From NCBI GenBank assembly GCA_002281485.1, contig NCGF01000002.1, forward strand, positions 186,001 through 250,000: 64,000 nt of DNA, given 5' to 3'. The notes under the pieces were generated by a model. That model was not told the origin of the DNA and did no database searches. It worked only from the letters and a program-made list of their open reading frames with translations. Below are positions 18,460-28,846 of the stretch, in pieces (positions within the stretch are counted from its first letter, which is position 1; each line of letters begins with the position of its first letter). The position numbers and the translations under genes were made by a program. This stretch comes from Sphingomonas sp. 28-66-16. GTDB taxonomy: Bacteria; Pseudomonadota; Alphaproteobacteria; Sphingomonadales; Sphingomonadaceae.

Positions 18460-21207
18460 TCAGGCGCCGAAAGTACGCTGCCACCAGCCGCGGCGGGCCG
18501 GGCCGCCATCGGCGGCGACCGACTCCCCGGTCGCCGAGTCGCCCGCGCCATCGCTCGCCGCGTCGACGGCGGCGTCGTTGTCGGCGGTCGCCGCCACCGG
18601 CGCGGCGCTGACGGCCGACGTCGGTGCCGCTTCGACGGCAGGTGCCGGCGCGTCAGCGGTCGCCGCCGTCGCTTCTGCAGCCTTTTTCTTGCTCGCGCGG
18701 CGCTTGGGCTTGGCAGGCGCCTCGGGCTCGGTCTGCTCGGTTACCGCCGCTGCAGGCGCTTCGGCGGCCTTGCTGGCCTTGGTCCGGCGCGCGCGCTTGG
18801 GCTTGGCCGGTGCGTCGGCAGCATCGGCCGGCGGAACCGGTTCAGCGGCCGATTCGACCGGCGCATCGACTGCCTCGGTCGACGGCAGGGCCGGCTCTTT
18901 GGCGCGCGGGCGTCGGCGGGCACGCTTGGGGGCTTCGGTCACGTCGCCGTCACCTGGGCCTTCGGCGGACACATCCTCGGCCACGGGCGTCGAATCGGTG
19001 CCGGTGACAGCATTCGGCTCGGCTTCGTCGCCGGCGCCCTCCGCGGTCCGCTCGCCATCGGTCCGCGGCTCGCCACGGCGGCCGCCGCGACGCCCGCGCC
19101 GCCCGCGCCGGCGCTTGGGTTCGCCGTCATCGGACGCGCCCGATTCGGCGGCCTCGGGTGCCGTCGAGTCGCCCTCGGCCTCGTCGTCGTCGCCGGCATC
19201 GGTCGGGCCGGCCTGATCGCTGCCGCCTTCGACATGATCACCACTGCCCTCGCCCTCACCTTCGGGACGGCCGCGACCGCGCCGGCCGCGCCGCCGCCGC
19301 CGTTTGCGACGGGCGTCGCGCTCGCCCTCGGTCTCGCCTTGGCGCGGGGCATCCTCACGGGCCTCGGCCTCGCGTTCGGCGTCGCTTTCCTCCTCGTCGA
19401 TCTCCTCGATCTCGTCTTCGATCTCGTCCTCGATCTCCGGCACCACCGGGTCGAACCGGGGGGCATAGGCGGGCGGCGGGCCGCTCGCTTCGACCGACAT
19501 GCGGGCGCCCTCCTGCTCGCCATCGGGGGCAACCTCGATCATCACGCCGTAGCGTTCCTCGATTTCGGCGAGTTCGGCGCGCTTGCGGTTGAGCAGGTAG
19601 AACGCCGCCTCCTGGCTGGCGCGGAGCAGCAGTTGCGAGCCGCGACCGCGTGCGGCCTCGTCCTCGATCAGGCGCAGCGCGCTCAAGCCCGCCGACGAGG
19701 CGGTGCGCACGAAGCCCGAACCCTCGCAATGCGGGCAGGGGCGTGTGGAGGCCTCGAGCACGCCGGTACGCAGCCGCTGGCGGCTCATTTCCATCAGGCC
19801 GAAGGAAGAGATGCGCCCCACCTGGATGCGGGCGCGATCGTTCTTCATCGCCTCCTTCATCGCCTTTTCGACTTTGCGGACGTTCGAGTTGTTGTCCATG
19901 TCGATGAAGTCGATGACGACCAGACCCGCCATGTCGCGCAGCCGCAGCTGGCGGGCGATCTCGTGCGTCGCCTCGAGGTTGGTCGCGGTCGCGGTTTGCT
20001 CGATGTTATGCTCGCGGGTCGAACGCCCCGAGTTGATGTCGATCGAGACGAGCGCCTCGGTCGGGTTGATCACCAGATAGCCGCCCGATTTGAGCTGGAC
20101 GACGGGGTGATACATCGCGCCGAGCTGATCCTCGACATGGTTGCGCTGGAACAGCGGCACCGGATCCGAATAATGCTTCACCCGCCGGGCATGGCTGGGC
20201 ATCAGCAGCTTCATGAACTCCTTGGCCTGGCGATAGCCCTCGTCGCCCTCGACGATCACCTCGTCGATATCCTTGTTATAGATATCGCGGATCGCGCGCT
20301 TGATCAGATCGCTGTCGCCATAGACGAGCGCGGGCGCCGCCGATTTGAGCGTGGTTTCGCGAATGCCGTCCCACAGCCGGGCGAGATAGTCGAAATCGCG
20401 CTTGATCTCGACCTTGGTGCGCTGGAGCCCGGCGGTGCGGACGATGCAGCCCATCGACGGCGGCAGCTTCAGATCGGCCATGATCGACTTGAGCCGCTTG
20501 CGATCGCCGGCGTTCGATATCTTGCGGCTGATCCCGCCGCCATGCGACGTGTTGGGCATCAGCACGCAATAGCGCCCGGCAAGGCTCAGATAGGTGGTCA
20601 GCGCCGCGCCCTTGTTGCCGCGTTCTTCCTTGACGACCTGAACGAGCAACACCTGCCGCCGACGGATCACGTCCTGGATCTTGTAGCGACGGCGCAGGTT
20701 CATCCGGCGTTCGCGCAGCGCATCGACGGCATCCTCGGAGCCATTGCGCCCGCGCCGGCCGCGCCGCTGGCCATTGTCCTCGGCGGCGGCTTCGGCGCCC
20801 TCGCCGCCATCGTCCTCGAAGCGTTCGATCGTGTCTTCGTCGAGATCGTCGTCATGGCCGTCGCCGTCGAGATCGTCTTCGCCATCCTGTTCGGCACGCA
20901 GCGCGGCTTCCTCGGCGGCATGCTCGGCTTCCTCGCGGAGCAGCGCGTCGCGATCCTCCTTGGGGATCTGATAGTAATCGGGGTGGATTTCGCTGAAGGC
21001 AAGGAAGCCGTGGCGGTTGCCGCCATAATCGACGAACGCCGCCTGCAGCGACGGTTCGACGCGGGTTACTTTCGCCAGATAGATGTTGCCCTTGAGCTGT
21101 TTGCGCTCGGCAGACTCGAAATCAAACTCCTCGATTCGGTTCCCTTTGACGACGGCGACGCGGGTTTCCTCCCGGTGCCGTGCGTCGATCAGCATACGCA
21201 TGGTCAT
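18460..21207 (-). CDS. rne: Ribonuclease E/G
   Basis: 915 residues from ATG 21207, which has GGAGA eight bases upstream. The S1 RNA-binding domain is split by a long acidic/basic low-complexity insert (about residues 75-160), typical of alphaproteobacterial RNase E. Then come the 5'-sensor/RNase H-like parts, the DNase I-like catalytic Asp motifs VSIDINSGR and VVIDFIDMD, and the zinc-link CPHCEGSG. The C-terminal ~370 residues are disordered, rich in Arg, Glu, Ala and Pro (degradosome scaffold region), ending GWWQRTFGA. It cuts mRNA and processes rRNA at the inner membrane or in condensates. It starts the conserved rne-amiC cluster divergently. Confidence 0.97.
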   Translation of the reverse strand: MTMRMLIDARHREETRVAVVKGNRIEEFDFESAERKQLKGNIYLAKVTRVEPSLQAAFVDYGGNRHGFLAFSEIHPDYYQIPKEDRDALLREEAEHAAEEAALRAEQDGEDDLDGDGHDDDLDEDTIERFEDDGGEGAEAAAEDNGQRRGRRGRNGSEDAVDALRERRMNLRRRYKIQDVIRRRQVLLVQVVKEERGNKGAALTTYLSLAGRYCVLMPNTSHGGGISRKISNAGDRKRLKSIMADLKLPPSMGCIVRTAGLQRTKVEIKRDFDYLARLWDGIRETTLKSAAPALVYGDSDLIKRAIRDIYNKDIDEVIVEGDEGYRQAKEFMKLLMPSHARRVKHYSDPVPLFQRNHVEDQLGAMYHPVVQLKSGGYLVINPTEALVSIDINSGRSTREHNIEQTATATNLEATHEIARQLRLRDMAGLVVIDFIDMDNNSNVRKVEKAMKEAMKNDRARIQVGRISSFGLMEMSRQRLRTGVLEASTRPCPHCEGSGFVRTASSAGLSALRLIEDEAARGRGSQLLLRASQEAAFYLLNRKRAELAEIEERYGVMIEVAPDGEQEGARMSVEASGPPPAYAPRFDPVVPEIEDEIEDEIEEIDEEESDAEREAEAREDAPRQGETEGERDARRKRRRRRGRRGRGRPEGEGEGSGDHVEGGSDQAGPTDAGDDDEAEGDSTAPEAAESGASDDGEPKRRRGRRGRRGGRRGEPRTDGERTAEGAGDEAEPNAVTGTDSTPVAEDVSAEGPGDGDVTEAPKRARRRPRAKEPALPSTEAVDAPVESAAEPVPPADAADAPAKPKRARRTKASKAAEAPAAAVTEQTEPEAPAKPKRRASKKKAAEATAATADAPAPAVEAAPTSAVSAAPVAATADNDAAVDAASDGAGDSATGESVAADGGPARRGWWQRTFGA

Positions 21208-21689
21208 TGAATTTTCTCCGGGCGCGCGTGCCGGGGCCATTCAGGCGGGGCCGCGCGCGATAGACGGGCGCCGCCCGGCGGACGGCAACGCCATCCATTC
21301 CGGGCAAGCGGGTGAGTGTAGAAATTGCCTCTGCTGGCCGTGCACGCCGGAACCGATGGTTCGCGACACCCCACGCGCCCGCGATCCCGCCGGTTTCGAC
21401 CGGGCGGAGGACGGGGCAAGGGAAATGCAACATGCGAGCGTCAACCTGATGGACTGCGCTGAGGCCGGAATCGGCCCAGGTCGGTCATTTGACCAGCGCC
21501 GCGCACGTCGCGCGGAACCAGAACAGTTTCAGGCCTAGCACCGCTCGCGCCGGGCAGCAACCGGCAGCTTCTTGCCGCCAGCCGGCAATAAAATGCCGAA
21601 CGGCGAGTTAACCCCATCGTTTCACCGCGATTTGAGGCGCCAGTGTCTAGTCGGGGCGTAACAGTCCTATCAACGGGAGCGATCCCCCA
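21208..21689. other. Divergent rne/amiC intergenic region (482 bp)
   Basis: No coding frame with a plausible ribosome site was found. The side next to rne should contain its long 5' leader, which in other proteobacteria binds RNase E and autoregulates rne. Several GC-rich short inverted stretches are visible (for example GCCGGCAGCTTCTTGCCGCCAGCCGGC around 21560-21586 in compact form), but no specific structure was matched. Confidence 0.4.
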
Positions 21690-22943
21690 ATGCCTTTTTG
21701 CTGGACCGCCGGGGCCTCCGCGCGGCATTACCGCCCTGTGTCCTTTGTTCTTGCCCTGCTCGCCTGCTGGCTCGCCGGCGCGCCCGGCTGGGCAGCGAGC
21801 GTCGAACGCGTCGAGGTGCATGGCGACCGGATCGTCGTCCGCTTCGATGCGAGCGTCGCCGATGCGTCGAGCTTCATCCTCGATACGCCGAGGCGAATCG
21901 CGCTTGACGTCAAAGGGGCGACCCCGGGCGCGACGGTCGCCGCCGACGGCGCGGTCGCGGCGGTGCGGCAGGGCGCGCTCGGCGACAGCGGTGCGCGGAT
22001 CGTGTTCGATCTGGCCGAGCCGGCGATCGTCAGCGACGGCAAGTTCGATCGCAACGGGCGTACGCTGACGCTCGCGCTCAGGACCGTCGACGATGCCAGC
22101 TTCGCGCGCGCTGCGGCCGAGGGGCGGCTGCGTTTTCTGCCGCCGTTCAGCTATGGCGCCGGCGCGGTGCCGGCGAGCTACCATGTATCGATGCCGGTGC
22201 CCCCGCCGAGCCGCACGCTCGCGCTGCCGCACGTCTATGGCGACGACGACAGCCGGCCGCTGGTGGTGATCGACGCCGGGCATGGCGGGGTCGATCCGGG
22301 CGCCATCTCGCCCGACAGCGGCCTCAAGGAAAAGGACGTGACGCTCAAGATCGCCAAGGCGATCCGCGACGAGCTGCTCGCCTCGGGCCGCGTCCGGGTC
22401 GCGCTGACCCGCGAGGACGATCGCTTCCTGGTGCTCCAGGAGCGCTATGGCATCGCCCGCAAGCTCAAGGCCGATCTGTTCATCTCGGTGCATTGCGACA
22501 GCGTAGGGGCGGGCGACGCGAGCGGGGCGACCGTGTATACGCTGTCCGAAGTCGCCTCCGACAAGGAATCGGCGCGGCTCGCCGCGCGCGAGAACAAGGC
22601 CGACATCATCCAGGGCGTCAATCTCGCCTCGACCTCGGCCGACATCTCGTCGATCCTGATCGATCTGACCCAGCGCGAGACGATGAACAGCGCGGCGAGC
22701 TTTGCCCGGCTGCTCGGCCGCGAGGCCAAGCCGCTGATGCCGCTCAAGCCCAATTTCCATCGCATGGCCTCGCTCGTCGTGCTCAAGGCGCCCGACATGC
22801 CGTCGATCCTGTTCGAAACCGGCTATATCTCGAACCCGCACGATGCCGCCTTCATCGATTCGCGCGATGGCCGCGCGGCGATCGCGGAGAGCATCCGCCG
22901 CGCGGTCGACATCCATTTCGCCCGGCGGCTGGCGTCGAACTAG
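21690..22943 (+). CDS. amiC: N-acetylmuramoyl-L-alanine amidase
   Basis: 417 residues: a signal peptide (hydrophobic stretch ending GWAAS), an AMIN domain (about 38-140, SVERVEVHGDRIVVRFD) and an Amidase_3 domain with zinc ligands His in DAGHGGVDPG, Glu in LKEKDV, His in SVHCD and catalytic Glu in FETGYISN. GGGAG precedes ATG 21690. It cleaves the amide between MurNAc and the stem peptide during cell separation. In many alphaproteobacteria amiC is followed directly by mrcA; here a 6-kb insert intervenes. Confidence 0.95.
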   Translation: MPFCWTAGASARHYRPVSFVLALLACWLAGAPGWAASVERVEVHGDRIVVRFDASVADASSFILDTPRRIALDVKGATPGATVAADGAVAAVRQGALGDSGARIVFDLAEPAIVSDGKFDRNGRTLTLALRTVDDASFARAAAEGRLRFLPPFSYGAGAVPASYHVSMPVPPPSRTLALPHVYGDDDSRPLVVIDAGHGGVDPGAISPDSGLKEKDVTLKIAKAIRDELLASGRVRVALTREDDRFLVLQERYGIARKLKADLFISVHCDSVGAGDASGATVYTLSEVASDKESARLAARENKADIIQGVNLASTSADISSILIDLTQRETMNSAASFARLLGREAKPLMPLKPNFHRMASLVVLKAPDMPSILFETGYISNPHDAAFIDSRDGRAAIAESIRRAVDIHFARRLASN

Positions 22944-23136
22944 CGCGCGGCGAGGGGGCGGGCGGGGCACCGGTCCGGGTTGTCATGCCGGACAAAGACG
23001 GTGCGCTGGCGGTCGTTGGATCGAGGACCGTTGAGAGTCATGGGCCCAGAATTGTGCTCGAGCCGCACCGGGCACTTGCCAAAGGCTGCCGGCCCGGGAT
23101 CCCGAACGGCTGATTGCCCGGGCCTATCCGGATCGC

Positions 23137-23526
23137 TCAAGCGCTATCGAGCGCCTCGATGATCGGACAATCCGGCCGCCCGTCGCCATGGCACCGCTCC
23201 GCGAGATCGAGCAGCGCCTTTCGCATCGCCTCCAGCGCCAAGGCCTTGCGATGAAGTTCGTCGGCGCGCGCCAAGGCAAGCCGTTTGACATCGATGCTCT
23301 GGCGGTCGCGATCATGCCACAGGCCAAGCAGCGAGCGAATGTCCTCGATTCCGAAGCCCAGATCGCGCGCGTTGGCGATGAAGCGAAGGCGGTGGACATC
23401 GGCATCGGCATAATCGCGGTAGCCGCTGTCCCGGCGGGCGGGTGCGGGGATCAGCCCGATCGCCTCATAGTGGCGGATCATTCGCTGCGAGACGCCGCTC
23501 GCCTGCGATGCCAGCCCGATGTTCAT
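23137..23526 (-). CDS. cueR: Cu(I)-responsive MerR-family regulator
   Basis: 129 residues: a MerR winged helix-turn-helix ([23 protein letters not shown]), a long dimerisation helix and a C-terminal metal loop [11 protein letters not shown] with two Cys separated by seven residues. This spacing is diagnostic of CueR, which binds Cu(I), Ag(I) or Au(I). Its start overlaps the copA stop (ATGA), so it is autoregulated from the copA promoter at 25891-25921. Confidence 0.93.
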   Translation of the reverse strand: MNIGLASQASGVSQRMIRHYEAIGLIPAPARRDSGYRDYADADVHRLRFIANARDLGFGIEDIRSLLGLWHDRDRQSIDVKRLALARADELHRKALALEAMRKALLDLAERCHGDGRPDCPIIEALDSA

Positions 23527-25883
23527 AACTTCGCCCTGTTCAGCCAGAGTGCATTGGTCACGACGGTGACGCTCGACAGTGCCATCGCCGCCCCCGCGAT
23601 CATTGGCGACAGGAGAAGGCCCGTCACCGGATAAAGCACGCCCGCCGCGATCGGCACCCCGATGCCGTTGAACACGAACGAGAAGAACAGATTCTGCCGG
23701 ATGTTGCGCATCGTCGCGCGGGCGAGGCGGCGCGCGCGCACCATTGCCGCCAGATCGCCCTTGGTCAGCGTCATCCCGGCGCTTTCGATCGCGACATCGG
23801 TGCCCGTGCCCATCGCCACACCGACATCGGCGGCGGCAAGCGCGGGGGCGTCGTTGATGCCGTCGCCCGCCATCGCGACCTTGGCCCCCTTTGCCTTCAA
23901 CTCGGCGATGATCCGCGCCTTGTCTTCGGGTTTGAGCCCGGCATGGACCGCGTCGATCCCGCCGATCGCCTTGGCGACGGCTTGCGCGGTGCCTTCCGCA
24001 TCGCCGGTCAGCATGACGATCCGCAGCCCTTCCGCCTTCAGCGCGGCGATCGAATCGCGGGCGGACTCGCGCAGCGGATCCGCGACCGCGATCAGGCCGG
24101 CGAGCTTGCCCTCGATGGCGATCAGCATCACGCCTGCGCCGTCCCGGCGATAGCGATCCGCTGCGTCGGCCAGCGGCTCTGCATCGACCCCGATCCGCTC
24201 CATCTGGGCGGTATTGCCGACGACCACGTGCTTGCCATCAACTTGCCCGCCGACGCCCAGCCCGGTTTGCGATTCAAACTGCTCGAGCGACCCAAGGCTG
24301 AGCTTGGCGTCCTGCGCGGCAGCCGCAATGGCATGGGCGAGTGGATGCTCCGACCGACTCTCCACCGCCGCCACCGCCGCGAGCAGCGCATCCTTGGTGA
24401 AGCCGTCGCTCGGCTCGATCGCCGTCACCTTCGGGCGGCCCTCGGTCAGGGTGCCGGTCTTGTCGATCACCAGCGTGTCCACGCTCGCCATCATCTGCAG
24501 CGCTTCGGCATCCTTGATCAGCACCCCGGCGCGCGCGCCGCGCCCGGTGCCGACCATGATCGACATCGGCGTGGCGAGCCCGAGCGCGCAGGGGCAGGCA
24601 ATGATCAGCACCGCGATGGCATTGAGCAGCGCATGCCCGAAGCGCGGCTCGGGCCCGACCAGGTTCCAGACGATGAAGGTCAGGATCGCGATCCCCACCA
24701 CCAGCGGGACGAACCAGCCCGCCACGCGGTCGGCAATCGCCTGAATCGGTGCACGGCTGCGCTGTGCCTCGGCGACCATCTGGACGATCCGCGCCAGCAC
24801 GGTGTCGGCGCCCACGGCGCGTGCCTCGATCAGCAGCGCGCCCGTACCGTTGATGGTCCCGCCGGTGACGTCGGCATCCTTCTGCTTGAGCACCGGTGCC
24901 GGTTCGCCGGTCAGCATCGCTTCGTCGACCGAGGATCGACCGTCGACCACCACGCCGTCGACCGCGATCGATTCTCCGGGGCGCACGCGGAGCCGGTCGC
25001 CGGTCGCGACGGCGGAAAGCGGTACTTCTTCCTCGCTGCCATCGTCGCGCAGCCGTCGCGCGGTCTTGGGCGCGAGATCGATCAGCGCGCGGATCGCCCG
25101 GCCGGTCGCCGCGCGGGCGCGCAGTTCGAGCACTTGCCCGAGCAGCACCAGCGTCACGACCACGCCGGCCGCCTCGTAATAAACCGGGATGACCCCGTGG
25201 ATGCGGAAAGAGGGCGGCAACAGGCCGGGCGCGATCGTTGCCACCAGACTATAGGCGAACGCGGCCCCGACGCCCAGCGACACGAGCGTAAACATGTTGA
25301 GGTTGCCCGTGCGGATCGACGTCCAGCCGCGTTGAAAGAACGGGGCGCCCGCCCACAGCACGATCGGGGCGGTGAGCGCGAGCTGGACCCAGGGCGAATA
25401 GGGCGGCGGCACAAAACTCATCCCGAGCATCTCGGCCACCATCGAAATCGCCAGCAACGGCACGCTCAATACCCCGGCCACCCAGACGCGCCGGGTGAAA
25501 TCGACGAGTTCGGGGTTGGGGCCAGTGTCGAGCGTCGGCTTCTCCGGCTCGAGCGCCATGCCGCAGATCGGGCAGGTGCTGGCACCGTCTTCAAGAATTT
25601 CGGGATGCATCGGGCATGTCCAGATCACGCCGGGCGCCGCCTTCGGCCGATATAGAGGCTTGTCGCCGAGATAGGATTCGGGGGCGGCAACGAATTTGCG
25701 CCGGCAGCCTGCGCTGCAAAAATGATAGCCTCGCCCGCCATGGTCGGCGTGATGCACGGTCTTGGCCGGATCGACGGCCATGCCGCAGACCGGATCGGAG
25801 ACCAGGTCGTCCGCTCGGTCGGCATGTTGGCCGTCCCCGTTATGGGTGGAGGCGTGCGCATCGCTGGTCATCGGGGTGTTCAT
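23523..25883 (-). CDS. copA: Cu(I)-exporting P1B-type ATPase with YHS and HMBD N-terminus
   Basis: About 786 residues. The N-terminus lacks the classical CxxC HMA domain. It has a YHS-type domain ([10 protein letters not shown] ... [12 protein letters not shown]) and a heavy-metal-binding segment (TCPMHPEI ... CPICGMAL). Eight membrane helices include the CPC motif (IIACPCALG); A-domain TGEP, P-domain DKTGTLT, N-domain SEHPLAHA, hinge [11 protein letters not shown] and the final-helix MALSS are intact. It pumps Cu(I) outward at the inner membrane. The upstream ATG at 25967 lies before the promoter, so 25883 is the first usable start, giving an almost leaderless mRNA; ATG 25871 is an alternative. 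Confidence 0.93.
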   Translation of the reverse strand: MNTPMTSDAHASTHNGDGQHADRADDLVSDPVCGMAVDPAKTVHHADHGGRGYHFCSAGCRRKFVAAPESYLGDKPLYRPKAAPGVIWTCPMHPEILEDGASTCPICGMALEPEKPTLDTGPNPELVDFTRRVWVAGVLSVPLLAISMVAEMLGMSFVPPPYSPWVQLALTAPIVLWAGAPFFQRGWTSIRTGNLNMFTLVSLGVGAAFAYSLVATIAPGLLPPSFRIHGVIPVYYEAAGVVVTLVLLGQVLELRARAATGRAIRALIDLAPKTARRLRDDGSEEEVPLSAVATGDRLRVRPGESIAVDGVVVDGRSSVDEAMLTGEPAPVLKQKDADVTGGTINGTGALLIEARAVGADTVLARIVQMVAEAQRSRAPIQAIADRVAGWFVPLVVGIAILTFIVWNLVGPEPRFGHALLNAIAVLIIACPCALGLATPMSIMVGTGRGARAGVLIKDAEALQMMASVDTLVIDKTGTLTEGRPKVTAIEPSDGFTKDALLAAVAAVESRSEHPLAHAIAAAAQDAKLSLGSLEQFESQTGLGVGGQVDGKHVVVGNTAQMERIGVDAEPLADAADRYRRDGAGVMLIAIEGKLAGLIAVADPLRESARDSIAALKAEGLRIVMLTGDAEGTAQAVAKAIGGIDAVHAGLKPEDKARIIAELKAKGAKVAMAGDGINDAPALAAADVGVAMGTGTDVAIESAGMTLTKGDLAAMVRARRLARATMRNIRQNLFFSFVFNGIGVPIAAGVLYPVTGLLLSPMIAGAAMALSSVTVVTNALWLNRAKL

Positions 25884-25890
25884 GCCAGTC

Positions 25891-25921
25891 CAGATAGGGT
25901 CTGACACCATGTCAGGGTCAA
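25891..25921 (-). promoter_or_regulatory. CueR-type promoter and operator of copA-cueR
   Basis: On the minus strand TTGACC (-35, 25921-25916) and TATCTG (-10, 25896-25891) are separated by exactly 19 bp. The spacer contains the dyad CTGACATGGTGTCAG (25901-25915). An over-long 19-bp spacer with a central dyad is the hallmark of MerR-family activated promoters. The copA start is only 7 bp beyond the -10. Confidence 0.88.
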
Positions 25922-26278
25922 GCCCTGGGCGCAGCCGGTCGGAAAAGCACCAGGCGCCAGACATGCCGTCACCCCGGAAGGCGTCATGTCGCGCCGGTCG
26001 GCATCTCGGCACGCGGTGAGGCTATCGCTTGTTGATCCGCGCCGATCGCGGTGTGGCGCTGCGTTTCACAGGACGATTGCTTTGCCGAATCGGATGTTTG
26101 CAAAAGAAGAGCGCAGCATTCGCCATTCGGCCCTCCAGTTAAATCCTCCCAACCTTTCGGCAATGTGCTGCCAGAGTCCCGCAAGCGTAACAAAGCGACA
26201 GCATCAGCACCCCATCGGACACCGGCCAAGCGGTGTCGACAAACGCGAATTGATGACAATGAATGGGGAATTTTCGTT
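25922..26278. other. Intergenic region between copA promoter and TonB receptor
   Basis: About 357 bp of lower G+C. No gene is supported. GGGGA, nine bases before ATG 26279, is the ribosome site of the receptor. No Fur-, Zur- or LacI-type dyad was recognised. Confidence 0.4.
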
Positions 26279-28846
26279 ATGAAAATCCGAACGATGGCGC
26301 TCGTCTCGACGACACTGGCAACAATCTTGCCGATCAGCGTGCACGCCCAGACTTCGTCGGCGCCGGATTTTTCACGATCTGCAAAAGAGCGGTCCACCGA
26401 CATCGTCGTCACCGCGCAACGGCAAGCCAAGACCGCGCGCGCCGAAGAACAGGCCGCGCCCAACGTGGTCAATATTCAGTCGGCGGAAACGATTGCCAAA
26501 TACCCCGACATCAACGCCGCCGAAGCGTTGAGCCGCATCCCCGGCGTCGCTCTGTCGATCGATACCGCCGAGGGGCGTTTCGTCAACATCCGGGGACTGG
26601 ACGGCAATTTGAACGGCGCGACATTTGGCGGCGTCGTATTGCTCAACACCCAGCCTGGCGGGACGTATTTCAATGCTTCGGGGCGCGCGGTCGAATTCGA
26701 TACCGTGCCGGTCGGCGCGATCGACAGGATCGTCGTGACCAAGACGGGCTTGCCCGATCATGATGCCGAGGGGCTCGGCGGCACGGTGGAACTGACGCCG
26801 CGGACCGCGATCGGTGCCAAGCGGCCCTTTCTTGAAGTAACGCTGGGAGGCGGTGTTCAGCCGCTGCGCGGTCATGGTCTTTACCGCGATGAAGTCGTCT
26901 TCGGCGCGCCGTTCGGCGGCACCAATGCTGAAGGCAATGCGCCTTTCTCGGTCGTGCTGACCCAATTCCTCTACAATGATCGCCGCTCATTCGACGATCT
27001 CGAGGCAGCCTATATCAACGATCAACCCGCCACCCCCGACAAGGCCTTCGACGCGCTCGAGCTGCGGAACTACAACTATAATCGCAAGCGCTTCGGATTT
27101 AGCGGCGAGTTCGATTTCACGCCCAACGACAACCACCGCCTCTACGCTCGAGTCAGCATCGCGGGTTATAATGAAAGCGTTCATCGGCTGAGACTCGAAA
27201 TCGACGGCCTCGCCGACGGCGTCGTCGTCGATCCGGCCAACCCGAATGGCTTTGTCGTGACCGCCGCATCGACGGTGAAAACCTTGCGCGATGAAGATGA
27301 AACGCACCGCAACGTCGTCTATCAGATCGGCGGCGAGCATCGGTTCAACGACATCAAGCTTGACTGGTTCGGTGCGTATTCGCGCGCAACCTATGTGAAG
27401 CACTTCGACTATAATTCCAATTTCAACGGACCCGATCGTCTTGCCGTTGGCTATGACAACATCACCAATCCGGATTTTCCGACCTTCCGGGTGCTCGGGG
27501 GTGCGTCGATCACGGACTCTGCAAATTACTCGCTGGCGCGGATCACCAATCAGATCGAATCCGATCGCGATCGCGAATGGTCGGGCGCCATCAATCTCTC
27601 GACGCCGCTGCATCTGCTGGACGATGATCAGCTCAAATTCGGTGCCAAGTTGCGCCTCCGCCGCAAGATCGCTGCGCCGCAGAGCTTCCGCTATAATTAT
27701 GGCGGGCCTGCAGCCAGCCTGTCATCGTTCGCGACAGGGGCGCCCATCACCGATTTTTACGGCCTTTACGCCATCGGGCAGGACATCAATGCTTCCGCAG
27801 TCCGCAGTTTCCTGACGACGACGTTCAATCCGGCCGCACCGGGTGCCGCGACGCCGCTCTTCGACGACAGCGAGGATGTGATTGCCGGCTATGCGCAGTA
27901 CAAGGCCGTTTTCGGCAATGTCAGTGCCCTTGCCGGTGTCCGCGTCGAAAACACGCATTCGATCTATCGCGGCACGACGGTGGTGACGCCGGCGGCCGGT
28001 GCTGACATCGTCACGGCAACGTCGCAGTCGCGCAGTTACACCAATGTCTTCCCGACGATTCAGCTTCGCTACCAGCCGATCGAGTCGGTGATCGCCAGGG
28101 CTACTTGGTCGACCGGCATCGCTCGTCCGGGCTTTTTCCAGACAATCAACAATACCCAGATCGACGTCGGCGCCGGCACGGTGTCGACCGGCAATCCCGC
28201 GCTCAAGCCCACCTATGGGAACAATTTCGATCTGGCCTTCGAGTACGCCCCCTCCGCCGATACCTTTGTCTCGATCGGGCTCTTCGACAAGGAATTCCAG
28301 GACTATATCGTCACACGCACCGTCCGCGGCAGCTTTCCCGGAATAACCGGGATTGCGACGATCGATACGTTTTCGAACATATCGGGGGCGCATGCGCGCG
28401 GTATCGAGGTCGCCGGGTCGACCAAATTTTCGGGGCTGCCGGGATTGTTCAGCGGTTTCGGAATCGATGCCAATGGCAGCTATGTGACCTCGGCAGGGCA
28501 AATTCGACCGGGTGAATCGATCACCTTGCCGGGCACGTTCAACTACACCGCCAACGGCGCGCTGTTTTACGAGGCGCGGGGACTGAAGTTGCGTCTCGCG
28601 GGCCAATATGAATCGGCCGTGTTGTTCGGGATCGGCGGCAGCCGCGCGACCGACGTCTTTCAGGACAAGCGCCTGACGCTCGATTTCAACGGCAGTTACG
28701 ACGTCAATCGCCATCTCGGCTTGTTCGTCAATCTCAAGAATCTCACCGACGAACCGCTGCGCTTCTACGAAGGCAGCGCGAACCGACCGATCCAGCGTGA
28801 ATTCTACGATCTGACCTTCGAGGGAGGGGTCAAGCTCAGATTCTGA
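26279..28846 (+). CDS. TonB-dependent outer-membrane receptor
   Basis: 855 residues with a signal peptide (ends SVHAQ), a TonB-box-like DIVVTAQR, a plug domain (AAEALSRIPGVALS, RFVNIRGLDGN, DRIVVTKTG) and a large beta-barrel ending KLRF. It resembles the OMR group of Caulobacter/Xanthomonas/Sphingomonas receptors for carbohydrates and other nutrients. It stands alone, divergent from copA-cueR, with no adjacent enzyme. The ligand is unknown. Proximity to copper genes is not enough to call it a copper receptor. Confidence 0.92.
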   Translation: MKIRTMALVSTTLATILPISVHAQTSSAPDFSRSAKERSTDIVVTAQRQAKTARAEEQAAPNVVNIQSAETIAKYPDINAAEALSRIPGVALSIDTAEGRFVNIRGLDGNLNGATFGGVVLLNTQPGGTYFNASGRAVEFDTVPVGAIDRIVVTKTGLPDHDAEGLGGTVELTPRTAIGAKRPFLEVTLGGGVQPLRGHGLYRDEVVFGAPFGGTNAEGNAPFSVVLTQFLYNDRRSFDDLEAAYINDQPATPDKAFDALELRNYNYNRKRFGFSGEFDFTPNDNHRLYARVSIAGYNESVHRLRLEIDGLADGVVVDPANPNGFVVTAASTVKTLRDEDETHRNVVYQIGGEHRFNDIKLDWFGAYSRATYVKHFDYNSNFNGPDRLAVGYDNITNPDFPTFRVLGGASITDSANYSLARITNQIESDRDREWSGAINLSTPLHLLDDDQLKFGAKLRLRRKIAAPQSFRYNYGGPAASLSSFATGAPITDFYGLYAIGQDINASAVRSFLTTTFNPAAPGAATPLFDDSEDVIAGYAQYKAVFGNVSALAGVRVENTHSIYRGTTVVTPAAGADIVTATSQSRSYTNVFPTIQLRYQPIESVIARATWSTGIARPGFFQTINNTQIDVGAGTVSTGNPALKPTYGNNFDLAFEYAPSADTFVSIGLFDKEFQDYIVTRTVRGSFPGITGIATIDTFSNISGAHARGIEVAGSTKFSGLPGLFSGFGIDANGSYVTSAGQIRPGESITLPGTFNYTANGALFYEARGLKLRLAGQYESAVLFGIGGSRATDVFQDKRLTLDFNGSYDVNRHLGLFVNLKNLTDEPLRFYEGSANRPIQREFYDLTFEGGVKLRF

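Noticed and set aside
18451-21210. Plus-strand 919-residue frame opposite rne
   Set aside because: Gly/Arg/Leu-biased translation without motifs; the minus strand encodes full RNase E.
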